A stretch of DNA of 64,000 bases. Origin: Gossypium raimondii (lineage: Eukaryota > Streptophyta > Magnoliopsida > Malvales > Malvaceae). Below the pieces are notes generated by a model that did no database searches, was not told where the DNA came from, and saw nothing but the letters and a program-made list of their open reading frames with translations. Each line of letters opens with the position of its first letter. Position 1 is the first letter of the stretch. Below, piece by piece: positions 37,452 to 49,920 of this stretch. The position numbers and the translations under genes were made by a program. The stretch spans positions 18,476,001 through 18,540,000 of the forward strand of contig NC_068569.1 in assembly GCF_025698545.1 (NCBI RefSeq), given 5' to 3'.

Positions 37452-40400
37452 GAGAAAACTGAGACGTATAAAGCTTCTATGTCTGTTGTGTCCCGCTGTA
37501 ATTTTTTTTTCCCAAAAATCGATGGATCGAACGGGACTCCATTGTTGTTTTGCTATCTAATTTTCTCGCAAGGTCTGCAAATTTAATATATATTTTACTT
37601 CAATGTATTTTGGAGACATACAGTGTAAGTGTAGCGAAGTGAGTACAATATTTTTCCTAATGTTGGGCCTGCTAATGGAGGCAAGAATTAATCAAATTAT
37701 ATGTCTTATTATTACTACTTGGTAAAGAAAAAAAGTTGCCATCAAACTGTGTCCCATCAGCCACAGTGCAGTCGAAATAGACAGAACCCTGTTACCTACC
37801 ATTGCGTCTCATGTATAAAAAAGAAAAAAGAACATCAAATAATTAAGACACTTAAAGACAGCCATAACCATATCTTCCGGCCGGTTCTTTTGACAAGATA
37901 AACTTATTTTGTACTTATTGTGACAAACTGCCGAATTCATTCATGCAATTCCATTAAAAACAGATAAGATTTATTTAATCGTTGTAATGTTGGAATTAGG
38001 ACAATTTACCATGTTGTGGTATAATGCCACTGTTACAGTGTTACCTAGCTATGCGCCTTCGAGGAAACAACAGAAAGAATAAATGCGTCTTTTTCCCAAC
38101 AATATATTGCAGTTTTTCTTTGTCCTACTTTTATATGAAACTCCTTCCCCTCCTTCTCCAATGTCCATTCCACTTTCTGAATTTAAACTATAGCTTGACA
38201 AACTTTTAACTATGTGTGGGTGCCACAATCACTTTTTTTCTCTCTCAAAAGATTAAGGCATGCAACAGTGAACTCCAGATTCGATGGTCTTACTTTACTT
38301 TTTTTTTTTTTCTGAATCTGTTTAGAGGTTTCTTTGATGATTATCTTCAGCCATTACGTTATAAAGTTTATTTGATTCTTTATCCCCTTTTGGCCTTTTG
38401 TTCTCCTTTTTTGTCATTGAATTTGTTTGATTGAGTGGAAAATAAGTAAAGGGGGTTACTTTTTTTTTTGTGCTGCCCATTCAGATGTTTGCTTTTTTTT
38501 TTCCAATTTTCTTTTTTCTGTTTTTTGAGATAATAAATTATTTTAATGTTTGTAGATGATCATGATCTGGAAACCATATGCCTAAAGTACCACACATGCA
38601 ATCGACAGAATGTGGAACTTGGTTTCCTAAACTTTGCATGATATGAAGAATGAAAACAACAATAATAATAATAATCATTAATCAAGCTTATCTTTATAAA
38701 GATCCATTAGATTTTTGTCGTCCCTTTAGGGAAAATAAAGGAAAGCTAATGAAGGGGACTAGATGTAGCTATAGACCTGCATCAACAAACTTTATAAACA
38801 GCAAAGTTTATAACTATCATTTGATTGATTGTAATTTTTTCGGATTTGAAATTTGAGTTGGCCCATATATAATTTTTCTTAGCTCTTTTTAACCTTTTAT
38901 TAAGGTTTTAAAATTGACGTGGAATCATTTATGTTGGTTTAAGTTATTATTAGTACTAATTTTTTGAAAATTAAAATAAAGGTAAAATTAAATGCAATTA
39001 GTATGATTCGATTCCAAATCACACTTGAAATGGTAAATATCCTGACCATTAAACCAACACACGAAAATATTATGATAAAAACTCTACAAATCACATTAAT
39101 TAGATTCTCCCCAACTAAGCATGTCAAAAAAAAAAGAATTCAGCGAATTCCTCCATTATTTTGGATCAATAATTCATATAGATATGCATTAAAAAGGAAC
39201 ATGTTGTTATAAATATTGAATAATAAAATGGAAAAGACAATCTAATTCATGCTCACATTACATGTCTTGATATGCGAAATTCATCATTCCTTTCGTTAAA
39301 AAATTCACAACTGTTTATTATAAATTACAGATTATCATAAAAAAAAAGTGGGGTTTTTTCCAGTAAAAAAAGGTTTTCCTTAATCTGCAGGAAGTTTGAT
39401 TATAAAAACCAGAAGGTTTTCCTTTAGATTTGAAAGTAGATTGCAGGAAAAAGGGGGTTGTGAAAAAGCTTGGGAGTGGACAGGAGATTCTTTTATGACC
39501 CGTAGAAAAAGAAAAGGGGGAGAGTTTCAGGAAAGATCAAAGAAGTTTCTTTAAGGAAATGATTGTGATTTTGAATTACAATAATAACATCATCATGACT
39601 TCCTTCATATTCCTCTCGCATCTTCTGTTTTCCTCATTTCTACGCTTCTAATAATTATGAAATGCCAATAGCTACTGAATAGTTGCTACCAATGTGATGA
39701 TATAGAAAACATCAAACCTACATTTAGCTGCAACAGTAAAAGTCTGCAATTCCTTTTTGTCCCACAACCACACCTCCCTCAACATTAGATTTCTTATATA
39801 TTTAACCTCATTTAATTTATGCTATATGATTCAACATTTTCAATCACACTTACTCCTTTTATTTAAGGAAATTAATGATTTTTAAGTTTTTTTAATGTTT
39901 CAAAATCAAATTATTAACTTTTTCCCCATATTTCCATTTTTATCTTTTGCAAATAAAAATGTGCATTATGATATGTTTTTTTTTAAAAAAAAATCATGAT
40001 ATAGTAATACACTTGTCACAATAAGTGTGGGTTTGGATGGGCAGTGTAATGCATTTAGCTTACTTTTTATTTCACGCTATCATATAGCCACAATATTTAA
40101 TCTCGTCGCCACCGCTGTTTTTACACTAACAAGATTAGTTGAGGAGGCCAAATCACTTTTTTAGGACGCTAACAAATTAGATTTAAATATATAATGATTT
40201 ATATGTTCGGAGGGTAAAAAGGTAAAAAATTACATTAAACTCTTTTAAAAGAGTTAATATATCATTTAAAATCTGAGTTTAATTTCATTGTTCAATTTAT
40301 TGTTTGGATTCAATGTTTAATTTGAGACTCAGACTAAATGATATCATGTTGCCTAATAAACGCTTCACAAATGTGCTCTAGTAAACAAAACATAAGTCCT

Positions 40401-42364
40401 TAATTGAAACAAAAAAATAAATAAATTCTAAGTACCAAATTAAATATTAAAATCAAACTCAAATACCAAATAGTATATTAAATTTTTTAAAAGCATTAGC
40501 CAGCGATACCTTCTAGAGTTGGCATCAAGAGTTTGAATGCTTGAATTTGAGCTTCACCTTGCACAAATCATGTATGAGCTTTATCCGAATTTATGTTTGA
40601 ATTAAACTCCGTTATATGTGACTATATAGGATTGGTTATATTCGAATTGCGATTTGTACTGTTTAATTCTCCATGTAATAAATTAGAGATTAACCTTTGC
40701 AATTGTCTATCGGCATTCTTTTACAAGTACCTGTCCTTCAATAGAGAAAAAGAAAAACATTAGAGAAACGTCGTCGTATAAACCATCAAGCCATTATCCT
40801 AAGTATTACGTGAAAATGCTTACATACTAAAGAAATCAGGATTTAATAATCAAAATTGAAACAAATGAATGATTAAAAGGAAAGAATTTTGAAGAAAATC
40901 ATCCCGTATCGAAAATAAGGATAGTGTTTGACTCCTACTTTTTCGATAATCCATCCAATGGAAAAATAAAGGGCAATTTGACTGCACCGGTGTGGCAAAT
41001 GATTGAGCTGGCCTCGTGATTACATGTATGATGTATGTATATATAGGGACAACAATGTAGGTGGACATGTAGATATTGTTAAATTTATTATAGTTTTATA
41101 ATTAGTATATTTTTTTTATTTATCACTTATCTTGTTCATATATAATTTTGAAAATTCTTATCACATTCATAGGTGTTGGAAGCATTCATCGCTACTTTAT
41201 CCGCACCGTTTTAATCTAATTTTTGTGACTTATTTCAATTTTTTAAAGTCAAGTAAAATATTTAAATATAATTCTTCAAAAAAATATTTAAACATAAAAT
41301 ATATGATTTTTCATATATTATATATTACACGTTTACCTTTTTAATAGTTTATACATGTACAAGGATATAGTAGTATTTTTATATAGTGAAGCGGGTCGGG
41401 CGGGGGCAAGCAATTATGGTAGCCGCTCTATACTCATTATCTAAAAGAAAAAGTCCACCTTATCTCATTGCGCATTCATTTTTCAAATAAAAAAATCTGC
41501 TCCATTCAAAGTTGAACCAATTCGAAATCGACGAAATATTCTAAATTTTGTCACACATAAATATATACGCTTGCATTTGAAAAATTAAATTTGTCAATGT
41601 CTAATTTTGGAGCAACTTGTTCTTAAGGAACACATACGACACAAGTAAGTCAAACTGGAACAAGTCTGAAGAGATCTTAGATTGATGAAAGGATTTTAGT
41701 TTTAAAATAACAAAGGGAGTTGGGAGGAACAAAACCATGTAAGACAATGCATGCATGGTTGTTAGTAAGTAGATATTATTAACTCCATGAATCTCGAAGT
41801 CGATCTCGCCAAACAAAAAGATTTCGCTACGATCGAAAATGTTTTTTTTTTCTTTGTTTTAAGGATAGATATATATAAATTAGGTATTAAACTGCAAATC
41901 GATTCAAGTGTTTGTCTTTTGTGCTGAGCTTATTAGGTTTGACCATCGTTTTCTCTTTCCGTTGGCGTTGCTTGGTGTTTATTAATGGCATTTGCTGTCC
42001 ATAATGCACCAACTTGCCCTGTTTTTTTTTTGGTGTAAGACTAAGCAATACAAAAATGGCGGATTTGAAGACGACAAAACAGTGTTTTTTTTAACTGAAG
42101 GGATTGGGTCGAGAGATGTAAGTTGATTAAATCCCTTAATTACACTGAGCTGTCTGGGCCTGCTACTTCAAGCTTCTCGAGGCTCTAGCTTGGTGTAAAA
42201 TTTCATTCTTTTTGTCTTGCCTCGTGCATTAAAATCGAGTTAATTGAATTAAATCCATGCAATTTGATTAATTTGATTTTGTTTGTTTATTTTATTTTTA
42301 TCTGGTTTATCTAATTTACAATTGCATCAGACGAATTAATAACTTAATATAAATATATTTTATT
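37452..42364. other. Intergenic region between the bHLH and ATL genes, first part
   Basis: Starts with the 3' UTR of the bHLH gene. The rest is AT-rich with many poly-T tracts and short chance frames. No RNA gene, tandem array or clear transposon end was recognised in this part. Confidence 0.6.
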
Positions 42365-42985
42365 TAGCTGTTTTAATATCCTTAAACTTGGTAATTAGGT
42401 TTATTTTGGTACTTATAGTTTTTTTTTTGTTCATTTTGGTACTTCAACTTGACCACTAGGTCCATTTTAATCTCTAAACTTGAAAAATATAAAAATTTGA
42501 CGATGCGACACTTTGGGATTGCGCCACATCATCATTTGAAATTTATATAAATTTTGAGGTGATTATGTAGTACAACCATATAGTGTTACATTCAGTAATA
42601 ACTAGATCGATGGCTGAACAAGTTAGATCACTAGTTTCCGATTCAATCAATTCGATCGCCAGACCAACAATAATTAAAGAAATAATTAAAAATTCATAAA
42701 ATCTAAAAAATCAAATAAATAAAAAAATTTATTATACCGATTCAACCTGTTCAACTATCGATTTTGTCATGATTTTCAATTTTCACCAATTTCAAGCAGT
42801 TTTCAAGTCAACCGGTTCAACACATTTGTTCGGACCATTATATTGATAAGTTCTTGGTTTGTGGTTTGTTCGATCCGGTTCTATTCCAATACCATTGGTT
42901 ATATCATCAAATCTTGAGAGAGTCTAAGTTCATGGACCAATATATCTAATTGTTAAGTTTAGGGTCAAAAATTATATTATCATTG
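42365..42985. mobile_element. Possible MITE with imperfect inverted ends
   Basis: The left side reads CCTTAAACTTGGTAATTAGG, and the right side in reverse complement reads CCCTAAACTTAACAATTAG, so the ends are imperfect inverted repeats about 600 bp apart. The inside has no coding capacity. Superfamily unclear; no target duplication was confirmed. Confidence 0.4.
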
Positions 42986-43321
42986 AAGTTTATTACATTT
43001 CATCTTTAAAATATATATATAGAATATATATAATAATCTAAGATGAAAAATAAATTAAAAATAGAATTTATATATATTATTTTAGTTTTTGTCCACCACT
43101 TTTTAACTTTTTTATTTAATTATTTAATTTTATAATTAAAAATATATAAATAATTAAACATAGAGGACTAGTTTCTTTAACCTACCGGTCCACTGCACCT
43201 TTATCTTTGTCAAGTTAAAATAAAAGAATTTGAACAATATAATATTTTAAGAAAAATGTTATACAAAAAATTCAAAACATAAATATTAGATGAAAAATGT
43301 TATTTGGTAATTGGTTTGGTC

Positions 43322-43865
43322 TAAACCTGTTCATGAGTTGAGTTATCTGTCCGAACTCGAAGGTCCTTCCAAAATTTAAAAGGGTTTGGGCAAAAATATT
43401 AGGCCCAAAAAATGAGCTTGAGAAAAAAAAATAGGTTTATTTAAAATATAGATCAAGCTTAGACTTGAACATTCAAGGCCCAAACCTGGCCCGACCCATT
43501 TTAAGTTTATAATAATTTATATTATGTTATTTTTAGATATTATGTAATTTAGAACACATTAAAAAAATAAACATATATTAAATATATAATACTATTCTAA
43601 TGTAAACATTAGAATAATGTTAAGATCACTATATAAAAAATTTCAATAAATAAAAATATATTAAATATTAAATATTAAAATAATATAATATAAATATAAA
43701 TTTTTTTAAATAATATGGGTGGGATTAAAATGGACTTGAGTTAGTCTTTTGTAAATATAGGCGGGTTTGAATAAAATTTTAGGCCTAAATTTTGGGCCGG
43801 GTTTGGACAAACATGAAGTATAATAACATCATGCTTAGGCGCAACCCAGCCCATGAACACCTCTA
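43322..43865. mobile_element. Non-autonomous hAT-type element with 8 bp target duplication
   Basis: Left end TAAACCTGTTCATGAGTTGAG; right end in reverse complement TAGAGGTGTTCATGGGCTGGG (16 of 21 match). The flanks are GTTTGGTC (43314-43321) and ATTTGGTC (43866-43873), an 8 bp duplication with one mismatch, the size typical of hAT. The GGCCCAAACC/GGGCCGGGTTTGG blocks inside are partly inverted. It is 544 bp with no transposase. Confidence 0.75.
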
Positions 43866-43873
43866 ATTTGGTC

Positions 43874-44674
43874 CCTCTGCCACGAAGACAACTCGAATCA
43901 GAGAAATTGGACATGGTTGGGCTCTAAACACTGGGCTTATGGCTGCAACCATATGGACCCAAAAACTGATAGGGCTTTGGATCAGTTACTGAACCAGCAT
44001 CAGTACCAATTCAAAATCGTGGCTGGTTGAAAAAGCCCACATCCAAATTTGTTTAGGACATGAAATATTAGTTATAGGTATATAAGCTTAGATCATCATC
44101 TTCAGAGTAAAGAAAAATGTCGATTGATTAGATGGAAATTAGGCCATGAAGAAAACCCAAGTCACCAAAAATTAGGCAAACCTTTTGACTGCTGATGAAA
44201 TTGACTGGTTTTGGTTAGCCTGTATACTTGGTTTCAAGCAACCTCTAAATTATGACTTTCTCTTCTTCTTGACTTGAAAAGCAAGAATTAAAGAAAGATT
44301 GCTTCATTTAAACTAAGAACTATATTCATTTTATCCTCCATAATCATCAATCATTGAAGTTTACCAATTCAACATAAAAAAAAAAAATCAAAATCAATCA
44401 ATTCATCTCTCAGCTGAAACACACTCTTAGTTAACAGCTTAATGAGTTTCTCGCATATACAGATATCAGTTGATATTAAACGTGAAGCTTCAATCAAGTT
44501 ATATATACTTCTGGATTTGAGCCCAAGGCAAAGCAAAATACATGGAATTTATTCTTGTTCCTCTCTTACGTCGTGGGGCTTCATCAACTATCGTGCATAC
44601 AATTTCTCTGTTTTTAACAAATACCGCACACTGTAAACCAAAACTATAATCTAAAAGAGGGAAAGAACTTTACT
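43874..44674. other. Region downstream of the ATL gene
   Basis: Between the hAT-type element and the 3' end of the minus-strand ATL gene. The part next to 44674 is probably its 3' UTR. The plus-strand frame at 44442-44636 has no recognisable features. Confidence 0.5.
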
Positions 44675-45775
44675 TTACAGGGGAAGAATTGAAGAATTCA
44701 TGCTTCGGTAACGTTTGGATGAAGAGAAAAACCTTCCACCACATGAGAACGATCTTTTCATTGTAACTGGGCTTAAATGAAGATGCTGAGATATGGATGA
44801 ATTCCCCATTACCCTAACCTCGTTTTGTGTTTCAACGATGCTTGAATCTGGGTTTTCCACATCCTCTTGAACGCCCAGAAACAAACTTGCAGCTGATGAA
44901 GAAGAAGAAGAATCCATGGAAACGCACCTTTTGATTTGTGTCATCTCTTTAGCCACAACACTGCTTCTTTCCATGCAATCACTTTCTAACAAAACGCCGT
45001 TTTCATCGCCTTCCTTCAAAACCCTTTGGTCATTAGCCTCTGCCAATTCTCTTTCAGCCCTGTTTTCATCAGAATTCATACCTCCAATCTCAGAAGTTTC
45101 TGTCTGATTATTATCGATGATTGCATCCATGTTATCGGGGTTTTGATCCGCTGAAGTTGGAGTGCTACAAAGAGCATCAAAGACGATATGTGCTCGGCAC
45201 AAGGGACAATTAGTGTGAGCCCTCAGCCAAGTGTCGATACACGAAATATGGAAAGCGTGGTTGCATTTAGGCAACAACCTCACCGTCTCATCTTCTTGGA
45301 ACTCATTCAAACACACCGAACATTCCGTCCCTTCAATCAATCCATCACCCTTTTTATACTTACAAACAGTGATGGAATTTATGATGGATTGTTGCAAACC
45401 AACGGTGGTGATGAACCAAATAGGATGATCAATTCGGTTCTCATCGAGGAACTCTTCGTCTGAAGCATCGGTTAGAGTTTGTGATTGCCTGTTATTCCTC
45501 GAACAGCACCAACCAAAACACGACTTCACTACAACCACGTAGTAGCCAACAAGAAGGATCAAACTGGCGAGTACGGAAACCAAGATGATCACATAAGGAG
45601 AGATGTAATGGTTTTGGACCGAGAAGGGAGGAGGCGGCGGCGGCGGCGGCGGCGGTAGGTAATAGTAGTCGGGGTAAGGGTAGCAGTTGTAAGGGCAGGC
45701 AGGGTCACAAAAATCGGGGCATTCTATGGTTTCATTTGTTTCAGTCACAGCCGGAAAAAGCTTTCTGGTTTTCAT
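44675..45775 (-). CDS. RING-H2 finger E3 ubiquitin ligase, ATL51/52/54-like
   Basis: A single exon of 366 residues from the ATG at 45775. The open frame goes 43 codons further upstream to 45904, but that extension is hydrophobic and compositionally leader-like. [14 protein letters not shown] is the start known from the ATL51-54 group. After [11 protein letters not shown] comes a run of ten prolines at 41-50, then a membrane segment at 61-83. The GLD box of ATLs is present as GLQ (126-128). The RING-H2 finger is complete: C152, C155, C171, H173, H176, C179, C190 and C193, with the conserved W183. A serine-rich acidic tail ends [14 protein letters not shown] near the C-terminus, also typical of this group. 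ATL ligases sit in endomembranes and pass ubiquitin from E2 enzymes to targets, often in stress or defence responses; this one's target is unknown. Confidence 0.93.
   Translation of the reverse strand: MKTRKLFPAVTETNETIECPDFCDPACPYNCYPYPDYYYLPPPPPPPPPPFSVQNHYISPYVIILVSVLASLILLVGYYVVVVKSCFGWCCSRNNRQSQTLTDASDEEFLDENRIDHPIWFITTVGLQQSIINSITVCKYKKGDGLIEGTECSVCLNEFQEDETVRLLPKCNHAFHISCIDTWLRAHTNCPLCRAHIVFDALCSTPTSADQNPDNMDAIIDNNQTETSEIGGMNSDENRAERELAEANDQRVLKEGDENGVLLESDCMERSSVVAKEMTQIKRCVSMDSSSSSSAASLFLGVQEDVENPDSSIVETQNEVRVMGNSSISQHLHLSPVTMKRSFSCGGRFFSSSKRYRSMNSSILPL
45626..45655. repeat. Trinucleotide (GGC/CCG)n repeat coding for polyproline
   Basis: GGAGGAGGCGGCGGCGGC and continuing GGC units encode most of the ten-proline run of the ATL protein on the minus strand. 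It is GC-rich, unlike its AT-rich surroundings, and likely variable in length between individuals. Confidence 0.85.
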
Positions 45776-45935
45776 TGCTATATGAAGAGAGAATGAAGTG
45801 AAGAAAAAAGGGAAAGAAACAAAAAGACTCTTAAGCAGCTGTAAACCTACTATTTTCTTTGAATTCGAAGAGAAGGAATGAATGAAAAATGAAACATTAA
45901 ACATGTCACTTTCAAAGGTTAGTAAAGAGTAAAGA

Positions 45936-45946
45936 CATATTTATAT
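45936..45946 (-). promoter_or_regulatory. Probable TATA box of the ATL gene
   Basis: On the minus strand ATATAAATATG lies about 165 bases before the chosen ATG at 45775. This spacing supports the start at 45775 and argues that 45776-45904 is 5' UTR. Confidence 0.5.
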
Positions 45947-45949
45947 GTA

Positions 45950-46602
45950 ACCATTAGTATTTTAGGACCACGATTTCCCATTAGGCCTTATTTTACTATG
46001 TTGGAAAAAGCTTAGTAATGCAGTCTTCTAGTTATATAAATATACAGCATATTGACCTAAGATGTTGTCACTCGTTATTGGATTCTCATATTTTATTGTG
46101 ATTTACTACTCTATGAGAGATACAAATTTTCCACAATTTTTTGGTAGGCGGTCTTAATCATGACGATAAAATTATAATTTAGATTAAGTGGATATTAAGT
46201 AGTGTTTAACCATATCTCTCATCAAGTTGTCCTAGGGTCATAGTTTAGGGGATATTGTGTAGTTGTCGACTGAAATGGACCTCGTATCTGCAGCTATAAT
46301 CTTTTTTCTTTTTTCTTAATTTTATGTTTTCTTCTTAATCAACCTTAAACCTGCCTTTCATTGATGGAGAGGCTGATCAAATCACAAGGTTGTAGAGATT
46401 GAAAAACGTATATACACGATACATCTATTTCTTTATATACAACTAAGATACAGTTCTGCACTGTAGAGCTACTGCCATGAACATCTCACACGTTTCTCTG
46501 TTTGTACGTGTGGTAAAAGAGAAAGGACCAAGGAAAGGAAAATATTTTTTTAATGTTTTAAAGTATTATTTTATTTTTTTATTGTATTTTAGTTATTCTC
46601 CC
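45950..46602. other. Upstream region of the ATL gene
   Basis: Divergent promoter side. AT-rich; no transposon ends or coding features recognised. Confidence 0.5.
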
Positions 46603-46800
46603 TAGGGACGTCAATGGGGCGGGTTCCGTGGGTCTTGCCCCACTTCGCACTCAATTGAGTAGGGATGGGTACAAGTTTCGCAGGTGGTGAGGCGGGAATG
46701 AGGACAAAAAATTAAACCTGCCGTGAGTGGTAGGACAAGCGTGGGTATGACCTCGTACCTGTCTCATCTCCACCCGTCCCGCCCACATCATATAATAAGC
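46603..46800 (+). mobile_element. Single end of a hAT-type element (fragment)
   Basis: CTAGGGACGTCAATGGGGCG resembles the end of hAT non-autonomous elements in plants, followed by alternating GGGCGGG and GTGGGC blocks up to CCCGTCCCGCCCAC. No partner end was found nearby, so this is a truncated copy. The short GC-rich patch contrasts with 70% or so AT around it. Confidence 0.45.
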
Positions 46801-47389
46801 ATATTTAAAAATAAACATAAATAAAAATTTAATTTTGATAATGGTATTTAACTCACATTCATTGCTTTTTTTTTTTTAGAAAAAAAGGAGAGCACTCCAC
46901 AGTTCCTCATCCAATTTAAAAAAAGAAGAAGAGGAGAGTACTCAACACAGTTTCTCATATGCATGTTTAGGTGAAGTTAAAGAGATACAATACTCACAAT
47001 TGATAGAATAATTAGAAGATGAATGTGATACAAAAGCAATGGGAGTGACATGTATTGACTGATTTTTGGATATTATGTAGAGATTTTATTTTTTACCTTT
47101 TTTAAACTCGTGTTGAAGTTATATTTTATTTACCAATTAAAGGGTTGTGAAGACTTATTTTCTTTTTAAAATGGTGATAGTAGGAATAATGTCACATATG
47201 TTGTCGAGTTCAAGGATAGGTATTTCATATTTTTTCATAAAAATTTGGTTTATATTTATTTGGACAGTATGTCCTTAGTTAATTTAAATGCTTTATTTAA
47301 ATTAAAATGTTGATGTAATTTTAAAATTATTAGCATCGTTAAAATTCTTTGATAAAGTAGGTTCAAGACAATGTCGTCTTTTTTGTCGA

Positions 47390-47582
47390 TAACTACCAAT
47401 TGAAGGTTTTTTTTAATTTCAAACTGTCACACTAGAGAATTTAACCAAAATTTAATGACTTTAATAGGTAGACCTATATTTTTAAATTTGAAAAGTATAG
47501 AAACTAAAAGGACTAAATTAAAAATATGGATTAAATCCATAACTCTTGTGAAGCATAGGGACTAATAGCGGCATTTAACCTA
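47390..47582. mobile_element. MITE fragment of the same type as at 55 kb
   Basis: The right end GGGACTAATAGCGGCATTTA then ACCTA matches the right end of the element at 54994-55518 (GGGACTAATAGCAGAATTTA then ACCTA). Inside are similar phrases such as GGACTAAATTAAAAATATGG. The left end is missing. Confidence 0.55.
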
Positions 47583-48829
47583 AAATAATAAAATCCAACT
47601 AAATGCATTAATAATAAGAGCTAACCCTAAACACTAAACTTATCAAACAAAGTAGTAAGAGATAAAAAATCTAAGCAAATAATTTTTTATAAAATATAAA
47701 AATTTAAATAATATCCACGTAAATAAATATCCCAACGCTTAGATGTTTTGGGAGTCACCACCAAACTCATTGATTGTTCACATACAGTCAATAAATCATG
47801 TTTATTGAGTTTTATTAAAAATTGAAATCACTAAATGCGTTGCCTTTTAGTATCAAATACTTGCAAAGTTTAGAAAGAGTTTTTAAAGTTAAAAATTCAA
47901 ACCTTTAAGGGTTTTTTTTTCCTCTTGAAACGTCAAACTTAAAACATTTTTCATGTTGTTTCAAGTTTAAAGAATAAAATGAACAAATATAAACGTTGTT
48001 TTAAGGCCAAAATAAGTGTGGGATCATGTTTAAAATAATAAAATATAATACTTAATTATACAAATGAGAGGAAAAATGTAATTTTATCTCCGACCATATC
48101 TATAATTATAACTAATACATATTCGAATTAGTTATAATCTATTGAGCGTTCTGATACACACTTGAATAGTTATAGAAAGGACACAAATATGATGGGGTTT
48201 AAGCTAGAATAAATTTTGACGATTAAATTTATAACAAAACATGATTGATATGATGGGGCATGACATGTGAAATTATATTTTAAATATATTAGTTAATTTA
48301 TTAAAATATAAATCATATAAAATTTTATTTAATAAGTGATAGTTTTGATACCCTTTGAAAAAGTTATAAAAAAGAATACCTTAAATATATAAAAATAAAA
48401 ATATGAAAATCCTTTATCATTATTTAAACTGGAAATTAAAAATAAATTCATCTAAAAAAACTACACATATCTTTTAACCATCAAAATAATTCTTTATTTT
48501 TCGATTGTTGATTAGTAAATCGTCTTGTTCCGAAAATGCAAGATTTCGACTCGGCCATTAATGGGAAAATGGATGTATTCAAATTGTTTGGGCTTAAAGT
48601 ACAGGAAATGCCTTGATGGATACCACAAAGTGTTAAACCCATGCTGTGTTTGGAAGATTTTTATAATCTAACCAATCAAATCAAATCAAATCAAGAATGT
48701 AATTTTCTGATAATGTTTTTTTAACACCTTCATTTACTCAAAAAAAATAAGTGAATTAGTTCTTGCATATTATATAAAAGGGTAAATTGATTTTTTTATT
48801 AAATATTTTATCCATTTCTACTGTTAAAA

Positions 48830-49920
48830 ATTGATGTGGCTAGCAGAATAAAATGATAAAGAAGAAAGCAAACCAAGGATCGTATTCAAGTTGTTCGACT
48901 CGAGAAAGAATGATTCAAATTTGGCCTGTATAAAAGAAATAAACAAATTTGGGAATAAAGAAAACGAAAACACTAAAAGAATAAATTTGAGGACAAAGAA
49001 TACATAAAAATAATAAATAAAGAAACAAAAATTTATAAAATAAATAAAATGGAGGATGGAACGAGTAAACCGATTATATGATGGATAGATGGATAAGTGC
49101 CCAATTAAACCCTTTGAGATATAAACTCCCAACAAATTCAATTAATGACTCTAATAAACCCTCCAAGAAATAATTCATTTACAAATTGAAAGATGAAGAA
49201 TGAATTCTCACGACCCCTTAAAGAAAATCAAGAAGAAAATTACTTCTAAAAATCACAAGAAAGGAATCTTGCACAAAGAAATTAACCCCAAGAGATGAAA
49301 ACTTTATTAATAAAAACAATTGTGTATCTAACTAACAATAAAGAAGCTTTTATAGAGGCTAACTAAGTACATCTAAATAAAACTATAAACTGAAACTCTA
49401 ATTAATCTAAACAAAAAGTAGTTTTAAATTAAACTTTCTTTTTAGTAAGAAACATAAAACTTCTAAATAACTTAAAAATCTAAATTTTAGAATAAGTAAA
49501 TAATAAAATAAGAAAACCTAATATATATAATATTGGGCTTATATATAATAAAAATTAAGCCTCAAAATGGAGCCAAATTAGATTTAAACTCGAATTAAAA
49601 GCTTGAAACTTGTAATTTTCGTAATAATTCGGTCCAAAAATTCTGCTCGCACAGTTTTCACCAAAATGATCATAACTTGAACTCCATAACTCGAAATCGA
49701 GTGATTCAAAGTGCGTTTCGAAGTTAATAGATAGGTATTCAAACGCTATGAAAAAATCTCAACCTAGATTTACTTGGATCCCATCCAAAAAGTCATCGCA
49801 AGTCGACTGATTTTTCAAACTTGAAAATTGACAGCTTCGGTGAATGAAATTTAATAAATTTCAGCTCATCTGTGTATGTATCAACTAGACAATTATACAT
49901 GGTGTGTACTTCATTTTAAT
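48830..49920 (-). mobile_element. Probable LTR-type fossil, minus strand
   Basis: On the minus strand a TATA-like sequence CCTCTATAAAAGC (49345-49358) is followed by a leader and a stretch with the look of plant LTR R/U5 sequence. Upstream on that strand (49600-49900) is a compositionally distinct block. No reading frame for a retroelement protein is seen and no ends were fixed. Low confidence on family and limits. Confidence 0.3.

Noticed and set aside
45188-45463. Plus-strand frames over the ATL gene
   Set aside because: Shadows of the RING finger coding strand; no independent signals.
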